In this document: in pieces, positions 1 to 11,977 of the stretch
Layout: each line of letters opens with the position of its first letter
Numbering within the stretch: the stretch's first letter is position 1
NCBI RefSeq assembly: GCF_019578655.1
Contig: NC_063261.1
Span: forward strand, 6,580,446 to 6,644,445
DNA length: 64,000 bases
Direction: 5' to 3'
Source of the DNA: Ricinus communis
Lineage: Eukaryota > Streptophyta > Magnoliopsida > Malpighiales > Euphorbiaceae
Notes under the pieces: model-generated
Told to the model about the DNA's origin: nothing
The model's database searches: none
What the model saw: the letters and a program-made list of their open reading frames with translations, nothing else
Made by a program: the position numbers and the translations under genes

Positions 1-106
1 AGAATTTAAGGCTTGCTTGAACCTTTTACTCCTTGCTCGTGTCATCGGTCCTCCATAGGCTAGTGGATCCATGCTAGTTGACTTAGATGCATCTTTGGTT
101 GCATCA
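1..106 (-). repeat. Partial LTR of the family-C Ty3/gypsy element
   Basis: Read on the minus strand this matches the first ~106 bp of the element C LTR (same sequence as 47008 onward and 52992 onward), starting at the TG end at position 106 and running off the left edge of the window. It encodes part of the basic Pol tail seen in C (GGPMTRARSK). No polypurine tract precedes it, so it is a 5' LTR or a solo LTR rather than a 3' LTR. The flank is EPRV-like sequence, possibly with a target duplication ATTGA at 107-111 that cannot be tested here. Confidence 0.85.
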
Positions 107-239
107 ATTGAATGACCAAGATGGATGTGAGGGTGTGAGATCCTTCGGATCTTCGTTGAATTTTGGAAAATAGGGCCCAGACTGAGACAGGATGGTGTTT
201 CAGAGCGACATTCTATCTGATATGATTTTTTGGAAGAAT

Positions 240-1270
240 TGCAACCTTTTTTACATTCAAGGAAGGAGTGATAAAATCGATCTTGACTTTCTATCCCAAT
301 TATCCAAAATCTTTTTATATGGACCCTCCTAGTCCTTCTTTCTTTATCTTTATGGCACAATTTAGTCCCGGTGTGCACCCAAATCAACCCTGAAGGAATG
401 TCTATACAAGAATTTGAACTTTGGGTCTATAGACGTATCCTAGCCTTCTATCGGACTATCGTACCAAATCCGGAAGACTTTTCCGCCTCATTCCCTTGGA
501 AACTTTTCCCACTATTACGGGGAAACATTTCCTTCAACTTCCGAACAGTTCGGTATCTTTGGTACCTCACATGTCTGTATCTTCCTGTAGAACTACCATT
601 GTTACAAACCTTATGGTTCTTACGAGAGAAGAGAATGAGTCACATCCGACTGGCAATTTTTCCTACTATTTGACAATCGGTGAGCATGGCAATCACAGGG
701 CTCGAGAAGGTTGGTAAACCAAGCAGTCTTCTCCACATGGCGGATCATGATAAGGCTTTGACCTACCATACCATCCTCTTTCTCCATCAAATGACACAAC
801 TCAAATGACACTTTCAATGAGACATTACAGAATGGAGAACTCTCCCCGGACATTTTGAAGAGATGCCCCTTGTCATTAAACATGCTTTACTTCACAAAGG
901 GAATGAGCTAAATCATACAGCTAATGAGGTGATTCCAGTCATCAACATGCAAAGACAATCCTCGAATCAAAGATGGTTGTTCACTTCAACCTCTTCAATA
1001 CAGTCACCTCCAGCTAGGCAACAATCTGAAACTACGTCTTCAATGTCAATGAATCCAGCCTTTCAGGAACCATGGTCACAACTAGAAGAATCTCTTCTCC
1101 CAGCCTCACAACTTTTGGCCCAAATGACACCTTTAAGGCCTTCTAGGCCTTGTCCAACTAGCAGGCCCAACCCATCAAGGAGAAGGCGTCGAAGCTATAG
1201 AGATAGTGACTCAGATGATTCTGATGATAACTACTCAGAGTGTGGATCCACAAACAGACAAAACAAGTGA
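240..1270 (+). pseudogene. EPRV copy 1: RNase H end and unassigned C-terminal tail
   Basis: The first part encodes the end of a caulimovirid RNase H (DFLSQLSK-like), then a proline-rich link (PPSPSFFIFMAQF). A conserved tail begins with FELWVYRRILAFY and continues through ASFPWKLFP to the open frame 863-1270 (IKHALLHKGNELNH, then a Ser/Pro/Arg-rich end with RRRRRS and an acidic DSDSDDSDD stretch). The same tail is in copies 2 and 3. Frameshifts near 480-720 split it into at least three frames. I do not recognise the tail domain, and its position after RNase H is the only clue. Confidence 0.7.
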
Positions 1271-1328
1271 TGTCATAATGCACTCCCAACAGCAAGATTC
1301 TATATTATTAGTCCCCATCATTTAGAGT

Positions 1329-1455
1329 CGTTTGGCCTTATATGTCATTATTAGGGTCTCCATTATTAAAGTTGATGTTTTGGCCTTATATGTCATTATT
1401 AGGGTCTCCATTATTAAGGTTGATATTATTAAAGTCGTTTGGACTTATATGTCTT
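1329..1455 (+). repeat. 48-bp tandem repeat upstream of the EPRV promoter
   Basis: Two and a half copies of a 48-bp unit containing TTGGCCTTATATGTCATTAT lie about 150-270 bp upstream of the TATA box. EPRV copy 2 has the same array at 16946-17072. Copy 3 has a different duplication (24 bp) built on a related core, so this may be an enhancer-type repeat. The ORF read through it (1332-1586) is a by-product of the repeat. Confidence 0.8.
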
Positions 1456-1468
1456 GGAGTCTTGTAAG

Positions 1469-1930
1469 AAGGAATATATTCCTTCACATGTGTAATTTAG
1501 AGATAAGGTGTAAGAGTCATGTGCATGCATTAAGCATAGTAGTCTTGCCAGGTGGCAAGAGTTTGTGGATTGTAAGTTTATCTTGACGTTTCCCCTTTTC
1601 CTATATAAAGGAGGGTTCGTCTCTCTTGTAAATCAGGTTGTCGAAGGAATAAACACTTATCTTTCTCTTATCTTTCATGGCTTTCTAATTTCTCTCTATT
1701 CTTCTTTTCTATTCTAAGGCAATGAATTAGCTGTTGCTACGATCTGTTTCTGTTATAATCCAAAAGGGCTAACTCGACTAACTCGGCTATTCGAGTTTCG
1801 AAGGAGCAGAAAGACCCCCATGGCGAGGTGCCTCTTTAGTCTTAGCTTAAAGAAACTCTCTTGCCTTGAGTAAGGATATCCTCCTTGAGTTTACAGCATG
1901 AGGATTATAGCATGAACAGCTCTCGGCGTC
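1469..1930 (+). promoter_or_regulatory. EPRV copy 1 promoter, polyadenylation signal and leader
   Basis: The TATA box TATATAAAG is at 1602-1610. Upstream are two palindromes shared with copy 3: AAGGAATATATTCCTT at 1469-1484 and CTTGCCA-GG-TGGCAAG at 1544-1559. AATAAA at 1648-1653, about 40 bp after the TATA box, fits the terminally redundant transcripts of caulimovirids. The leader then runs about 280 nt with a short inverted repeat CTCGA/TCGAG (1773-1795) and stops at 1930. Promoter function is inferred from position and from conservation with copy 3. Confidence 0.75.
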
Positions 1931-2466
1931 CATCTTCTATAAAAGCTAGCTAAACCATGAAAGCTTCTTACATCATTTACACTTGTGTGTGTTGGCCATT
2001 CTCTAATTACTTTTACCTTTTCTTGATCAACATGAATACCTTTGTCATTGACAATATATCCAAGAAAAGTAATTTCATTAGTGCAAAACAACATTTCTTT
2101 AGATTAGCATACAACTTCTCTTCTAAGCACATAAAAACACAAGTCAAATGTTGTACATGCTCATCTAAATTTTTGCTATAAACCAAGATATCATCAAAAT
2201 AGACAATAATAAATTTGCCTATGAATGCTCTTAAAACATGATTCATCAATCTCATGAAAGTGCTTGGTGCATTAGTTAAACCAAAAGGCATTACTAACCA
2301 CTCATATAAACCATGTTTAGTTTTAAAAGTTATTTTCCATTCATCACCTTCTCTCATTCTAATTTGATGATAACCAGATTTCAAATCAATTTTTGAAAAC
2401 AAATATGAACCATGCAATTCATCCAACATGTCATCTAGCCTAGGAATGGGATGTCTATACTCCATA
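1931..2466 (-). pseudogene. Ty3/gypsy reverse transcriptase fragment (copy 1)
   Basis: The minus strand encodes an RT core: [17 protein letters not shown], then [12 protein letters not shown] with the first catalytic Asp, [14 protein letters not shown], the catalytic YFDD, and then [13 protein letters not shown]. The frame is broken near 2090-2130, where the otherwise equal copy 2 (17550-18085) stays open. Both ends are breakpoints: EPRV leader at 1930 and LTR-D sequence near 2466. No gag, protease or integrase goes with it, so this is a recombination fragment. Confidence 0.9.
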
Positions 2467-2809
2467 CTAATAGCCATTACTTGGTATTAATTACCCCATT
2501 AACTTGTATATGGTGGCTCTTAATAACCACTACCCACATTGATAGCCATTACTTGGTATTAATTACCACATTAACTTGTACGTGGCTACATGTAACCTTA
2601 ATTGTTATTAACATAAAAACAAGTTAAATATTATTCCTTGGGCCTCCATGGATGCTTTATTGGGTTGAAGTTCTTGGGCTTTCCAAATGTCCCTAATTAA
2701 ACCCAATATGGCTTGTTGAAGCTTCTTGGATTTGGACCTTGTGATTGGGCCTTCTTGTACTATTAATGGATCTTGGATCTCTTTAAGCTTTGAACTTGGA
2801 TTCACATCA
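2467..2809 (-). repeat. Truncated LTR of family D with Pol tail
   Basis: On the minus strand this starts at TGATGTGAATCC (end at 2809) and matches 6944 downward and 22611 downward. It encodes the D-type Pol tail ([16 protein letters not shown], then [11 protein letters not shown]). It ends at an RT breakpoint near 2466. A duplicated AT-rich string (GCCATTACTTGGTATTAAT) occurs twice inside it. Confidence 0.75.
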
Positions 2810-5800
2810 CAAATCAAGAACTAGAGAGGAGTTGACTGGTCAACCGTAGTCCTAGATTCTATGAGCCGACTTAACGAAATAAGGAAAAATTTGTGTGGGC
2901 CTACCTAATAACACTCCGACCTAAATTACTTAAATGTCGGCGTCCGGGATATCAACACGATCGTGTTCCTGCTTGTATTATGCTTGGATTAATTGAAAAC
3001 AACATGATTTCTCCCTTTCGCGTGTGGATTTACGTCTCATCAGCTTGATGATTAAGCAAAGCATCAACGCCACCGGCCAAGCTTGTCAACTGCGTTCGTG
3101 ATTGTTTAGGCTAATCCTTGTGCCATTAGGAGCCCTCATGCCGAGAGGAACAAGGAATGATGGAGATCCAATGGTCTAAGTCCTGAATTTGGGAGTGCCT
3201 CGATTCTCATTGTTCCTCCTTCCTCCAAAAGATTCAACCAAGATCATTCGAGAATGATATCAATGCTCGATCAATTGATCTCATTTCATTCCAGAATGAT
3301 ATCTATACTTGATCAACTTATTTAAAATTTCCTTGCATTTATCCAAGCAATGGATATGTGCCTATGCTTATGCTTACACGCCCTTTCACTCGACAATCGT
3401 GCTTATGCTCCCCAAATAGAATCAACCAATCATACTAAACAAAGATTAGAAAGAGAGGCTAAAAGAAAGGAAAGAATCACAAGTTCTTTGTTCTTCCTGC
3501 ATACGGATGGGCGTATGGATCAAATCGAATTGATTTAGACACTAGGGTAGACAAAGAACACAAAAGAAAGGAAGGGCCTTGAGCGATAAGTCTATGTTAG
3601 CGAGGGCAACTCGTGATTAGCTCATAAAGTTCTTGAAAGAACCCATAACTTGATTTCCCACAAGGTAGAAAACTGAAATAGTATGCTAATTAGCCTCAAG
3701 TATTTGGTTGCATGCATTTTTTATGGTGCGAAATCCCTCATTCCATAAGAAAAACTAACTAGAAGCTAAATACGAATTAATAAACAAAGAAAGATGAATA
3801 ACTAAAGTCAAATCAAGAACCGGAGAAGAGTTGACTGGTCTTGATTGTTGGTCAAGCTGTAGTCCTAGATTCTATGAGCCGACAATGAAACAAGGAGAAA
3901 TTTGTGTGGGCCAACCTAATAACTCTCCGACCTAGATTACTTCATTGTATGCGTCCCAGACATCAAGGCAATTGGCGTTCCTGCTTGTATTACGCTTGGA
4001 TTAATCAAAATCAACATTATTTCTCCCTTTCTGGCATGTGGATTTACGTCGTTTGGCTTGATGATCAAGCAAAGCATCAACCCCACCGGCCAAGCTTGTC
4101 AACTGCCTTCTCATGATTCTTTATGCTAATCCTTGTGCCATTAGGAGTCCTCGTGCCTAGAGGAACAAGGATGGATGGAGATCCTAATGGTCCAAGTCCT
4201 AAATTTGGGCGTGCCTCGATTCTCGTCGTTCCTCCTTCCTCCAAAAGATTCAACCGAGATCATTCGAGAATGATATCAATACTCGATCAACTGATCTCAT
4301 TTCATTCTAGAATGATATCTATACTCGATCAACTAAAATAATTTCCTTGCATTTGTCCAAGCAATGGATCATGCCTATGCTTATGCTTACACGCCCTTTC
4401 ACTCGACACTCATGTTTATGCTCGCCAAATCGAATCAACCTATCATATTCAAGAAAGATTATTAAAAGAGGCACAAAGAAAGGAAAGAAATCGCAAGTTC
4501 TTTGCTCTTCTCTCTACGGTTGGGCGTATGGATCAAATCGAATTGATTTAGGCACTAAGGTAGACAAAGAACATAAAAGAAAGGAAGGACGACCGATAAA
4601 TTTGTGTTAGCGAGTGCGACTCGTGATTAGCTCGCAAAGTTCTTGAAAGAACCCATAACTTGATTTCCCATAAGATAGAGAACGAAAATAGTATGTTAAT
4701 TAGCCTCAAGTATTCGGTTGCATGCGGTTTTTATGGTGCGAAATCCCTCATTCCATAAGAAAAAGAAACTAGAAGCTAAATACGAATTAATAAATAAAGA
4801 AAGATGAATAAACTAAAGTCAAATCAAGAACCAGAGAGGAGTTGACTGGTCAACCGTAGTCCTAGATTCTATGAGCCAGCTTAACGAAAACAAGGAGAAA
4901 TTAGTGTGAGCCTACCTAATAACACTCCGTCCTAAATTACTTCATTGTATGCGTCGCAGACATCAAATTGGTTGCGTTCCTGCTTGTATTACGCTTGAAT
5001 TAATCGAAAACAACATGATTTCTCCCTTTTGTGGGTGGATTTACGTCTCGTCCCGCTTGATGATCAAGCAAAGCATCAACCCCACCAGCCAAGCTTATCA
5101 ACTACCTTCTCATGATTCTTTACGCTAATCCTTGTGCCATCAGGAGTCCTCGTGCCGAGAGGAACAAGGAATGATGGAGATCCCAATGGTCCAAGTCCTG
5201 AATTTGGGCGTGCCTCGATTCTCGTCGTTCCCTCCTTCCTCCAAAAGATTCGACCAAGATCGTTTGAGAATTATATCAATGCTTGATCAACTGATCTTAT
5301 TTCATTCGAGAATGATTTCAATACTCGATCACTTAATTTAATTTCCTTGCATTTGTCCAAATAATGGATCTGTGCCTATGCTTGCCGCTTACACGCGCTT
5401 TCACTCGACATTCGTGCTTATACTCCCTAAATAGAACCAAACAAGCATACTAAATGAGGATTAGAAAGATAGGCATAAAAAGAAAGAAATCGCAAGTTTT
5501 TGTTCTACCTGCGGTTGGGTGTAAGGATCAAATCGAATCGATTTAGACACTAGGGTAGACAAAGAACACAAAAGAAAGGAAGGATCACGGCGATAAGTCT
5601 ATGTTAGCGAGGGGCGACTCGTGATTAGCTCGTAAAGTTCTTGAAAGAACCCATAACTTCATTTCCCATAACGTAGAAAACTAAAATAGTATGCTCATTA
5701 GCACGAAGTATTCGGTTGCATGTGGTTTCTATGATGCGAAATCCGTCATTCCATACGAATTAATAAATAAATTCGAATTAATACGAATTAATAAATAAAT

Positions 5801-6480
5801 ACGAATTAATAAATAAATACGAATTAATAAAGAAATCGCAATTAATAAATAAACTAGAAACTAAATACGAATTAATAAATAAATAAAGAATAATAAACTA
5901 AAGTCAAATCAAGAACACGAGAGGAGTTGGTGGTAAACTGTAGTCCTAGATTCTATGAGCTGACTTAACGAAGACAAGGAGAAATTAGGTATGCGCTACC
6001 TAATAAGACTCTGTCCTTAATCACTTCATTGTATGCATCCCAAATATCAAAGCGGTTGCGTTCACGCTTGTATTATTCGAAATAATATGATTTCTCCCTC
6101 ATGCTCTTGGATTTACGTCTCGTCCCGGCTTGATGATCAAGGAAAGCATCAAAGCCACCAGCGAAGCTTGTCAACTACCTTCTAATGATTCTTTACTCTA
6201 ATCCTTGTGCCATCGGGAGTCCTCGTGCCGATAGGAGCGAGGTGTCTGAATCCCAATGGTGCAAGTCCCGAATTTGGGTGTGCCTCAATTCTCGTCGTTC
6301 CCTTCTTCCTCCAAAAATTCGACTGAGATCATTCGAGAATGATATCAATACTCGATGAACTAAGTTAATTTCCTTGCGCTTACGCGCTTTCACTCGACAC
6401 TAGTGCTTATGCTCCCCAAATAGAACCAAACCATCATACTAAATGAGGATTAGAAAGAGAGCCTGAGGAAAAGAAGTTTT
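2810..6480. repeat. ~1-kb tandem repeat, about 3.6 units (copy 1)
   Basis: Units start near 2810, 3805, 4812 and 5900, each with AAATCAAGAAC followed by GAGTTGACTGGTCAA-like and TAGATTCTATGAGCC strings. Each unit also has internal short repeats (GAGAATGATATCAAT followed by CTCGATCAA) and a constant AAAGTTCTTGAAAGAACCC block. The last unit is cut and runs into the TATA region of LTR-D. No ORF is conserved between units. The array lies between two D-type LTR pieces, so it may be LTR or leader sequence that has expanded. Its identity is unknown to me. Confidence 0.8.
5752..5895. repeat. AT-rich minisatellite inside the ~1-kb repeat
   Basis: Several copies of an ~18-bp unit (ACGAATTAATAAATAAAT with variants) lie in the third/fourth unit. 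They account for that unit being longer (~1.09 kb) than the others. The same block is at 21396-21535. Confidence 0.8.
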
Positions 6481-6944
6481 CTTCTCCATACAATTTGGAC
6501 TTGTTTATATAGAGTACAAGTCCATGCACACACTACTAAAATAGACTCACACACATAGGATTACTTTTACTCTTAAATGGCCTTAGTAACCACTATCCAC
6601 ACTAATAGCCATTACTTGGTATTGATTACCCCATTAACTTGTATATGGTGGCTCTTAATAACCACTACCCACATTGATAGCCATTACTTGGTATTAATTA
6701 CCACATTAACTTGTATGGTGGCTACATGTAACCCTAATTGTTATTAACATGAAAACAAGTTAAATATTATTCCTTGGGCCTCCATGGATGCCTTATTGGG
6801 TTGAAGTTCTTGGGCTTTCCAAATGTCCCTAATTAAATCCAATATGGCTTGTTGAAGCTTCTTGGATTTGGACCTTGTGATTGGGCCTTCTTGTACTATT
6901 AATGGATCTTGGATCTCTTTAAGTTTTGAACTTGGATTCACATC
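6481..6944 (-). repeat. LTR-D part with TATA box (copy 1)
   Basis: The minus strand begins at TGATGTGAATCC (6944) and encodes the tail [15 protein letters not shown]. It continues to a TATATAAAC box at about 6503-6511 that lies between arms GGACTTGT (6497-6504) and ACAAGTCC (6516-6523). Just upstream (6945-6966) are 21 bases equal to the start of LTR-E, then integrase sequence without a polypurine tract. The boundary with the tandem repeat is not certain. Confidence 0.65.
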
Positions 6945-9900
6945 AATTCTTGTCTTTATTGCATCAATTTGTGGCCAAAAGAAATGATTTTCTAAAACAT
7001 CTAAAGTCTTTCTCACACCAAAGTGCCCCATCAAACCCCACCATGTGCCTCCCTCACAAGCAACTCTCTTAAAGAAGATTGAGGCACACATAACTTATTT
7101 TCTTTAAAAGAAAACCATCATGTCTATAGAACTTGTCAAACCCCCTCTCTCACATGCCCCATATACATTAGCAAAATCATGGTCTGAATTATATAATTCC
7201 TTAATGAACTCAAAACCCAATAATTTTGCATCAAGTGTAGAAATTAGAGCATACCTTCTAGATAGAGCATCGGCAACAACATTCTTTTTACCTTGTTTGT
7301 ACTTGATGATGTATGGAAAGGATTCAATAAATTCCACCCATTTAGCATGCCTACGACAGCTTCCCTTGTCCTTTGAGATATTTCAAAGACTCATGGTCGG
7401 TGTGTATAATGAATTCCTTATACCAAAGATAGTGCTGCCATGTCTCTAAAACTCTTACCAAAGCATAAAACTCTTTGTCATAAGTTGGGTACTTTAGACT
7501 TGCTCCACTTAGCTTCCTCACTAAAGAGCATGAATTGGTCTTCCTTCTTGCATCAAGACTCCACCAATACCTATTCCACTTGCATCACACTCAACCTCAA
7601 AGGTTTTAGCAAAGTCGGGCAAAGCAAATAAAGGTGCTGAACTAAGTTTTCTTTTAGCAAGTTAAAAGCATCATCTTGTTCTTTCCCCACTTGAAACCCA
7701 CATTCTTTTTAATGCATTCAGTTAAAGGTGCAGTAATTGTAGAGAAATCCTTAATAAATCTCCTATAAAAGCTAGCAAGACCATGAAAACTCCTAACATC
7801 ATGCACACTAGTAGGTTTTGTCCACTCTCTAATTACTTTTACTTTTCTTGATCAACATGAATTCCCTTGTCATTAACAATATATCCAAGAAAAGTAATTT
7901 AATTAGTGCAAAAGTGCATTTCTTAAGATTAGCATATAATGTCTCTTGCCTTAACACATCAAAACCAGCTTTAAGTGTATTACATGCTCATCTAAAGATT
8001 TGCTATACACAAGAATATCATCAAAATAAACCACTACAAACTTTCCAATGAAAGCGCAAAACATGATTCATCAATCGCATAAAAGTACTTGGAGCATTAG
8101 TTAAACCAAACGGTATGACTAACCACTCATATAATCCATGTTTTGTTTTGAAAGCGGTTTTCCATTCATCACCCTCACGCATTCTTATTTGATGATATCC
8201 AGATTTTAAATCCACTTTAGAAAACACACAAGCACCGTGCAATTCATCCAACATGTCATCTAGCCTAGGTATAGGATGGCGATACTTTACCGTTATTTTG
8301 TTGACGCGACAATCAACACACATCCTCCATGAACCATCTTTCTTAGGCACTAAAATTACAGGAACCGCACAAGGACTCATGCTTTCTCTTACGTACCCCT
8401 TATCCATAAGCTCACTCCACTTGCCTTTGGATTTCTTTTGTCTCCTCGGGGTTGCATCTATATGCTGGCCTATTAGGTATGCTTGCACCCGGAATGAAAT
8501 CAATTTGATGTTCAATTCCTCGAATTGGTGGTAATCCTTTAGGCACATCTTCGGAAATAGCTCTTCATATTCTGCAAAAGCTCAAGAACAACACAAGGCA
8601 AATCCTTATTAAGATCATTAGAAATCATTAAAACTTCCTTGTACATGAGTACAAGTAAGGGCTGCCTCAAGGTTAGTGTTCTCCTCACATCACTTGGCTT
8701 TGCATACACATTCATCTTTCTTTCACTCTCATCTCCCTTGTTTTCTCTCACCTTGTGTTTCCCATTACACTCACTTTTACCACTTACCTCACCTTTTCTT
8801 TTTCACTATTTCTTGCTCCCTCCCTGATATTCCCCATATGAAGATTCAAGCTCTTCATATTGTTGTTTAATTCTCACTTGATCATCAAAAATGGCCTTGG
8901 GAGGTAATGGTCCAAGATTGAACTTTTGTCCATCAATAGTCAGGGAATATCGATTCTTGAACCCATCATAAATCACACGCCTATCATATTGCCAAGGTCT
9001 TCCCAATAAAACATGTCCGGCATACATGGGAACCACATCACAAAGCACCTCATCCTTATATCTCCCAATGGAAAAGAAATTAGCACTTATTTATTTACCT
9101 TCACAACACCACTATCATTCAACCATTGCAACTTGTAAGGCCTTGGGTGTTTGGTAGTTGGTAATTTCAATTTCTCCACAAGCAAAGTACTAGCAACATT
9201 AGTACAACTTCCACTATCAACAATCATGTTACACAACTTATTAGCAATTAGACAATGAGTATGAAACAAATTCTCACGCTGCTCTCCATGTTCATCGTGT
9301 TTACATTGCAAACTAAGTGTGCATTGTACTACTAACACATCCCCTTTAGCATACTCAACATCACTAACATCCTCTAAAGTTGGCATGTCATCATTCTCAT
9401 CATCATTTTCATTTTCACTTTCAGATTCAACAATTCCATCTCTAACAATCATGGTCCTCTTATTAGGGCAATCACGTGCATAATGACCATGTCGAACACT
9501 TAAAACACTTCAAGCTTCTAGATTGATTAGCTTGATTCTCAACTTTGTTTTGCTGCCTATTTCATTTTTATTCTTATTCTCATCCACTTTAAACTTAGCA
9601 AATTTATAATCCTTTTTACTCCAATTCGATTTCCAATTAGAAGAACTAGAACTCGAATTAAGTTTAGAATCAAACTTACTTGCACCTTTCGGCCAGGTTG
9701 CCTTTCAATTTTCATGGCCACATTCACCATGTCCTCAAGCTCCACATAATGTTGCAACTCCACAAGATCAGCAATATTCTTGTTTAGACCATTCAAGAAT
9801 CTTGCCATGGTAGCCTCTCTATCCTCCTCCATATTTGCTTTAATCATAGCCATTTCCATTTCTTTGTGGTACTCCTCCACACTCATGGTTCCTTGCCTTA

Positions 9901-10525
9901 GAGTTTGCAATCGTTGATGCAAATCTCTATAGTAATAGTTAGGAATGAACCTCTTCCTCATGTGATGCGTTTCATCTCCATCCATGACCCTACGGGTCTT
10001 TCTCCATTCGTCTCCTTTCCCTACACAATTGATGCCACCAAACACTAGCGTAATCACAAAACTCAACGGCAAGTTTTACCTTTTCTCCTCCGAATAGTTA
10101 TGGCATTCGAAGATCATCTCCACCTTTGCTCCCATTCCAAGTAGACATCAGGATCATTCTTTCCTTGAAAGGAAGGAATTTTCATTTTGATGCTGCCTAG
10201 GTTGCGATCTACACCATCTTGCCTTGATCTCCTATTGTGTCTCCTAGGATGGTCATCTCCACCAAAAGTGGTTGCTTGGTCATCCTCCAAATCATCTTGG
10301 CATCATAATCCTCTTGTTCAAAGGCTAGTTGCCTTTCTCTTCTAAAGGCTCATTTTGAATTCTTGTAATAGTTTCACCTTGCCTTCTCACACTTTCAACA
10401 ACATCATCCATTCGCCTATACATTCTTTCAAACTCTTTTTGCATTGCTTGCAAAGTTTGCTCAATGGATGCTCCAACACTACTTGAAACTTGTTCTTTTG
10501 ACATTCTTGAAAACCACGAAAACAA
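6945..10525 (-). pseudogene. Element E gag-pol, copy 1 (heavily frameshifted)
   Basis: Order on the minus strand: Gag start (10525-10325, MFSWFSRMSKEQVSSS, with coiled-coil-like heptads), Gag core (10072-9557, including YRDLHQRLQTLRQGTMSVEE), protease (9452-8806, DSGSCTNVAS and LLGRPWQYD), RT (8751-8021, [14 protein letters not shown] and [12 protein letters not shown]), RNase H end (7337-7104, VADALSRR), and integrase zinc finger (7091-6966, [12 protein letters not shown]). The same region in copy 2 (22612-26181) has longer open frames. The integrase core is missing in both: the zinc finger is joined directly to LTR sequence. Many breaks in this copy are one-base differences from copy 2 and may be sequencing errors. 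Confidence 0.85.
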
Positions 10526-11117
10526 GTTAGTATAGCCTCACAAGAACACTGCTTCGCGTGTGTCTCTCAATTAAAATGTCGCTCGTGTTTCACTCAAAGT
10601 TTTGGCTTTTCTCGATGCTAGTCTCACCACTATTGCCTTTTACCTCTCTTGCTTTTGCTTTAGGTTCTTAGATGAACTAAATCACCTAAACAAACCAAAT
10701 CAGATTATGGCAATTCAATGGAGTGAAAAGAAAAAAAAGGTTGGTCTAGATTAAGTTGTTAGGTCACGCCAAATTTAAAGTAGCTAGACACAAGAAAGCA
10801 ATAAAATAAAATAATAGAATAGGATTTCTATGCCGCCCAAACTTTCTTTTTTTTTTTTTTGATCTTCCGATTCTTTTTTAATGATAATAACACAAGTGAA
10901 AGAAATTATGAACAACACAATTTTTTTTTTTTTAGCAAGGGACAACGAAGTTTTACTTTATGCGCACAAAGGTGTAAACTTTGAAAGAAAGAGTACTTAG
11001 AAGGAAAATATTGAAACAAGAAGAATTTGGCACAAAAAAATAAAGAAGATGAGAAACTTTAATAACACACGAACACAAAGATAAGCAAACCTCAACTTGA
11101 AGCAAGCTCGATGCAAA
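10526..11117 (-). other. Element E leader, copy 1, with damaged primer site
   Basis: This non-coding leader lies between the LTR and gag, with long A/T tracts near 10849-10932. The primer site expected next to the LTR reads GCTCGATGCA (about 11106-11115) instead of the GCTCTGATACCA seen in copy 2 at 26799-26810. I see no other signal. Confidence 0.7.
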
Positions 11118-11977
11118 TGATAGGAAATCATCATCTTAGCAACTTTTAATAACTAATGATTTATGATACATATGGAATGCAAGAAAACACCCTCCAATCA
11201 AGATGATTCCAAAACCCAAGGATCTCATCAAGTGAAGTTAGGAAAAACTAGTTCCAACAATGAAACTAGCACTTGAATTCAACTCCAAACGCCACAAACC
11301 AAGTATGATTTGATAAGTTAAGAATCAAACACAAGATTTTGGTTAGAGAGCATACAAACTAAAAATAGTTTGATAAGTTCAAAGTTCATGCAAGAACTTA
11401 AGCAAAACACTCACAAAGAGCAAACAAAGATTATCATTCAAAATTCTATATTTACAAATGGATTTGGCTTTGATATTTATAGCCAAAACAAGACAAAGAA
11501 ACCTAAATGGATGTCTTTTGAGCTTCCCATGTTTTTCCTTTAATTCCCCTTAAAACTTATTAAAAGTGGCTGTTTTACATTGATGTCACTCATTTTGTAA
11601 CTCCCAAATGACAACTAATTATGTGTATCCATTTTGTAACTCCAAATTATGACTAATTATGTGCACCTATTTTGTAACTCTAAAAGACAACTAATCACAC
11701 CATAACTTAAGAGAAACCTAATAAAATGAAAATAAAAAAAGGCTTCAAATGAATCTTATTGGACCTATGAGTTCAGCCCAAACTTATTGCACTAAATTGA
11801 TGATTTTGGATCCTTTTGCAATCCTAAATCTTGGACTGAGCCTTGTTGTGTTTGAACACTCAAATGTCTTTAATTAAGCCCAACAAAGCTTCTTGCATAC
11901 TTTTGGACTTGGATCTTGTCATTGGACCTCCTTGAAAGCTTAAAGGATCATTTGTAATTCTTGTCTTTATTGCATCA
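11118..11977 (-). repeat. 5' LTR of element E (copy 1)
   Basis: The minus-strand LTR starts TGATGCAATAAAG (11977) and ends CCTATCA (11118), followed by the primer-site region. It encodes a short tail (GGPMTRSKSKSMQEAL) near its start and has a TATAAATA box near 11475 on the minus strand. It is ~98% the same by eye as 26813-27687 of copy 2. Confidence 0.85.

Larger units (their letters stand above)
107..1930 (+). mobile_element. Endogenous pararetrovirus fragment, copy 1 (3' part of polyprotein, promoter, leader)
   Basis: This holds the end of the RNase H, the C-terminal tail, and the promoter and leader of a Caulimoviridae-like virus. It is nearly the same as copy 2 (15318-17549) and a diverged relative of copy 3 (58208-64000, opposite strand). 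It stops at 1930 in the viral leader, about 10 bp before the expected tRNA-Met primer site, and is joined there to gypsy RT sequence on the opposite strand. The first ~150 bp align poorly with copy 2, which suggests a noisy consensus or an extra rearrangement. There is no complete ORF, so it is a relic. Confidence 0.85.
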
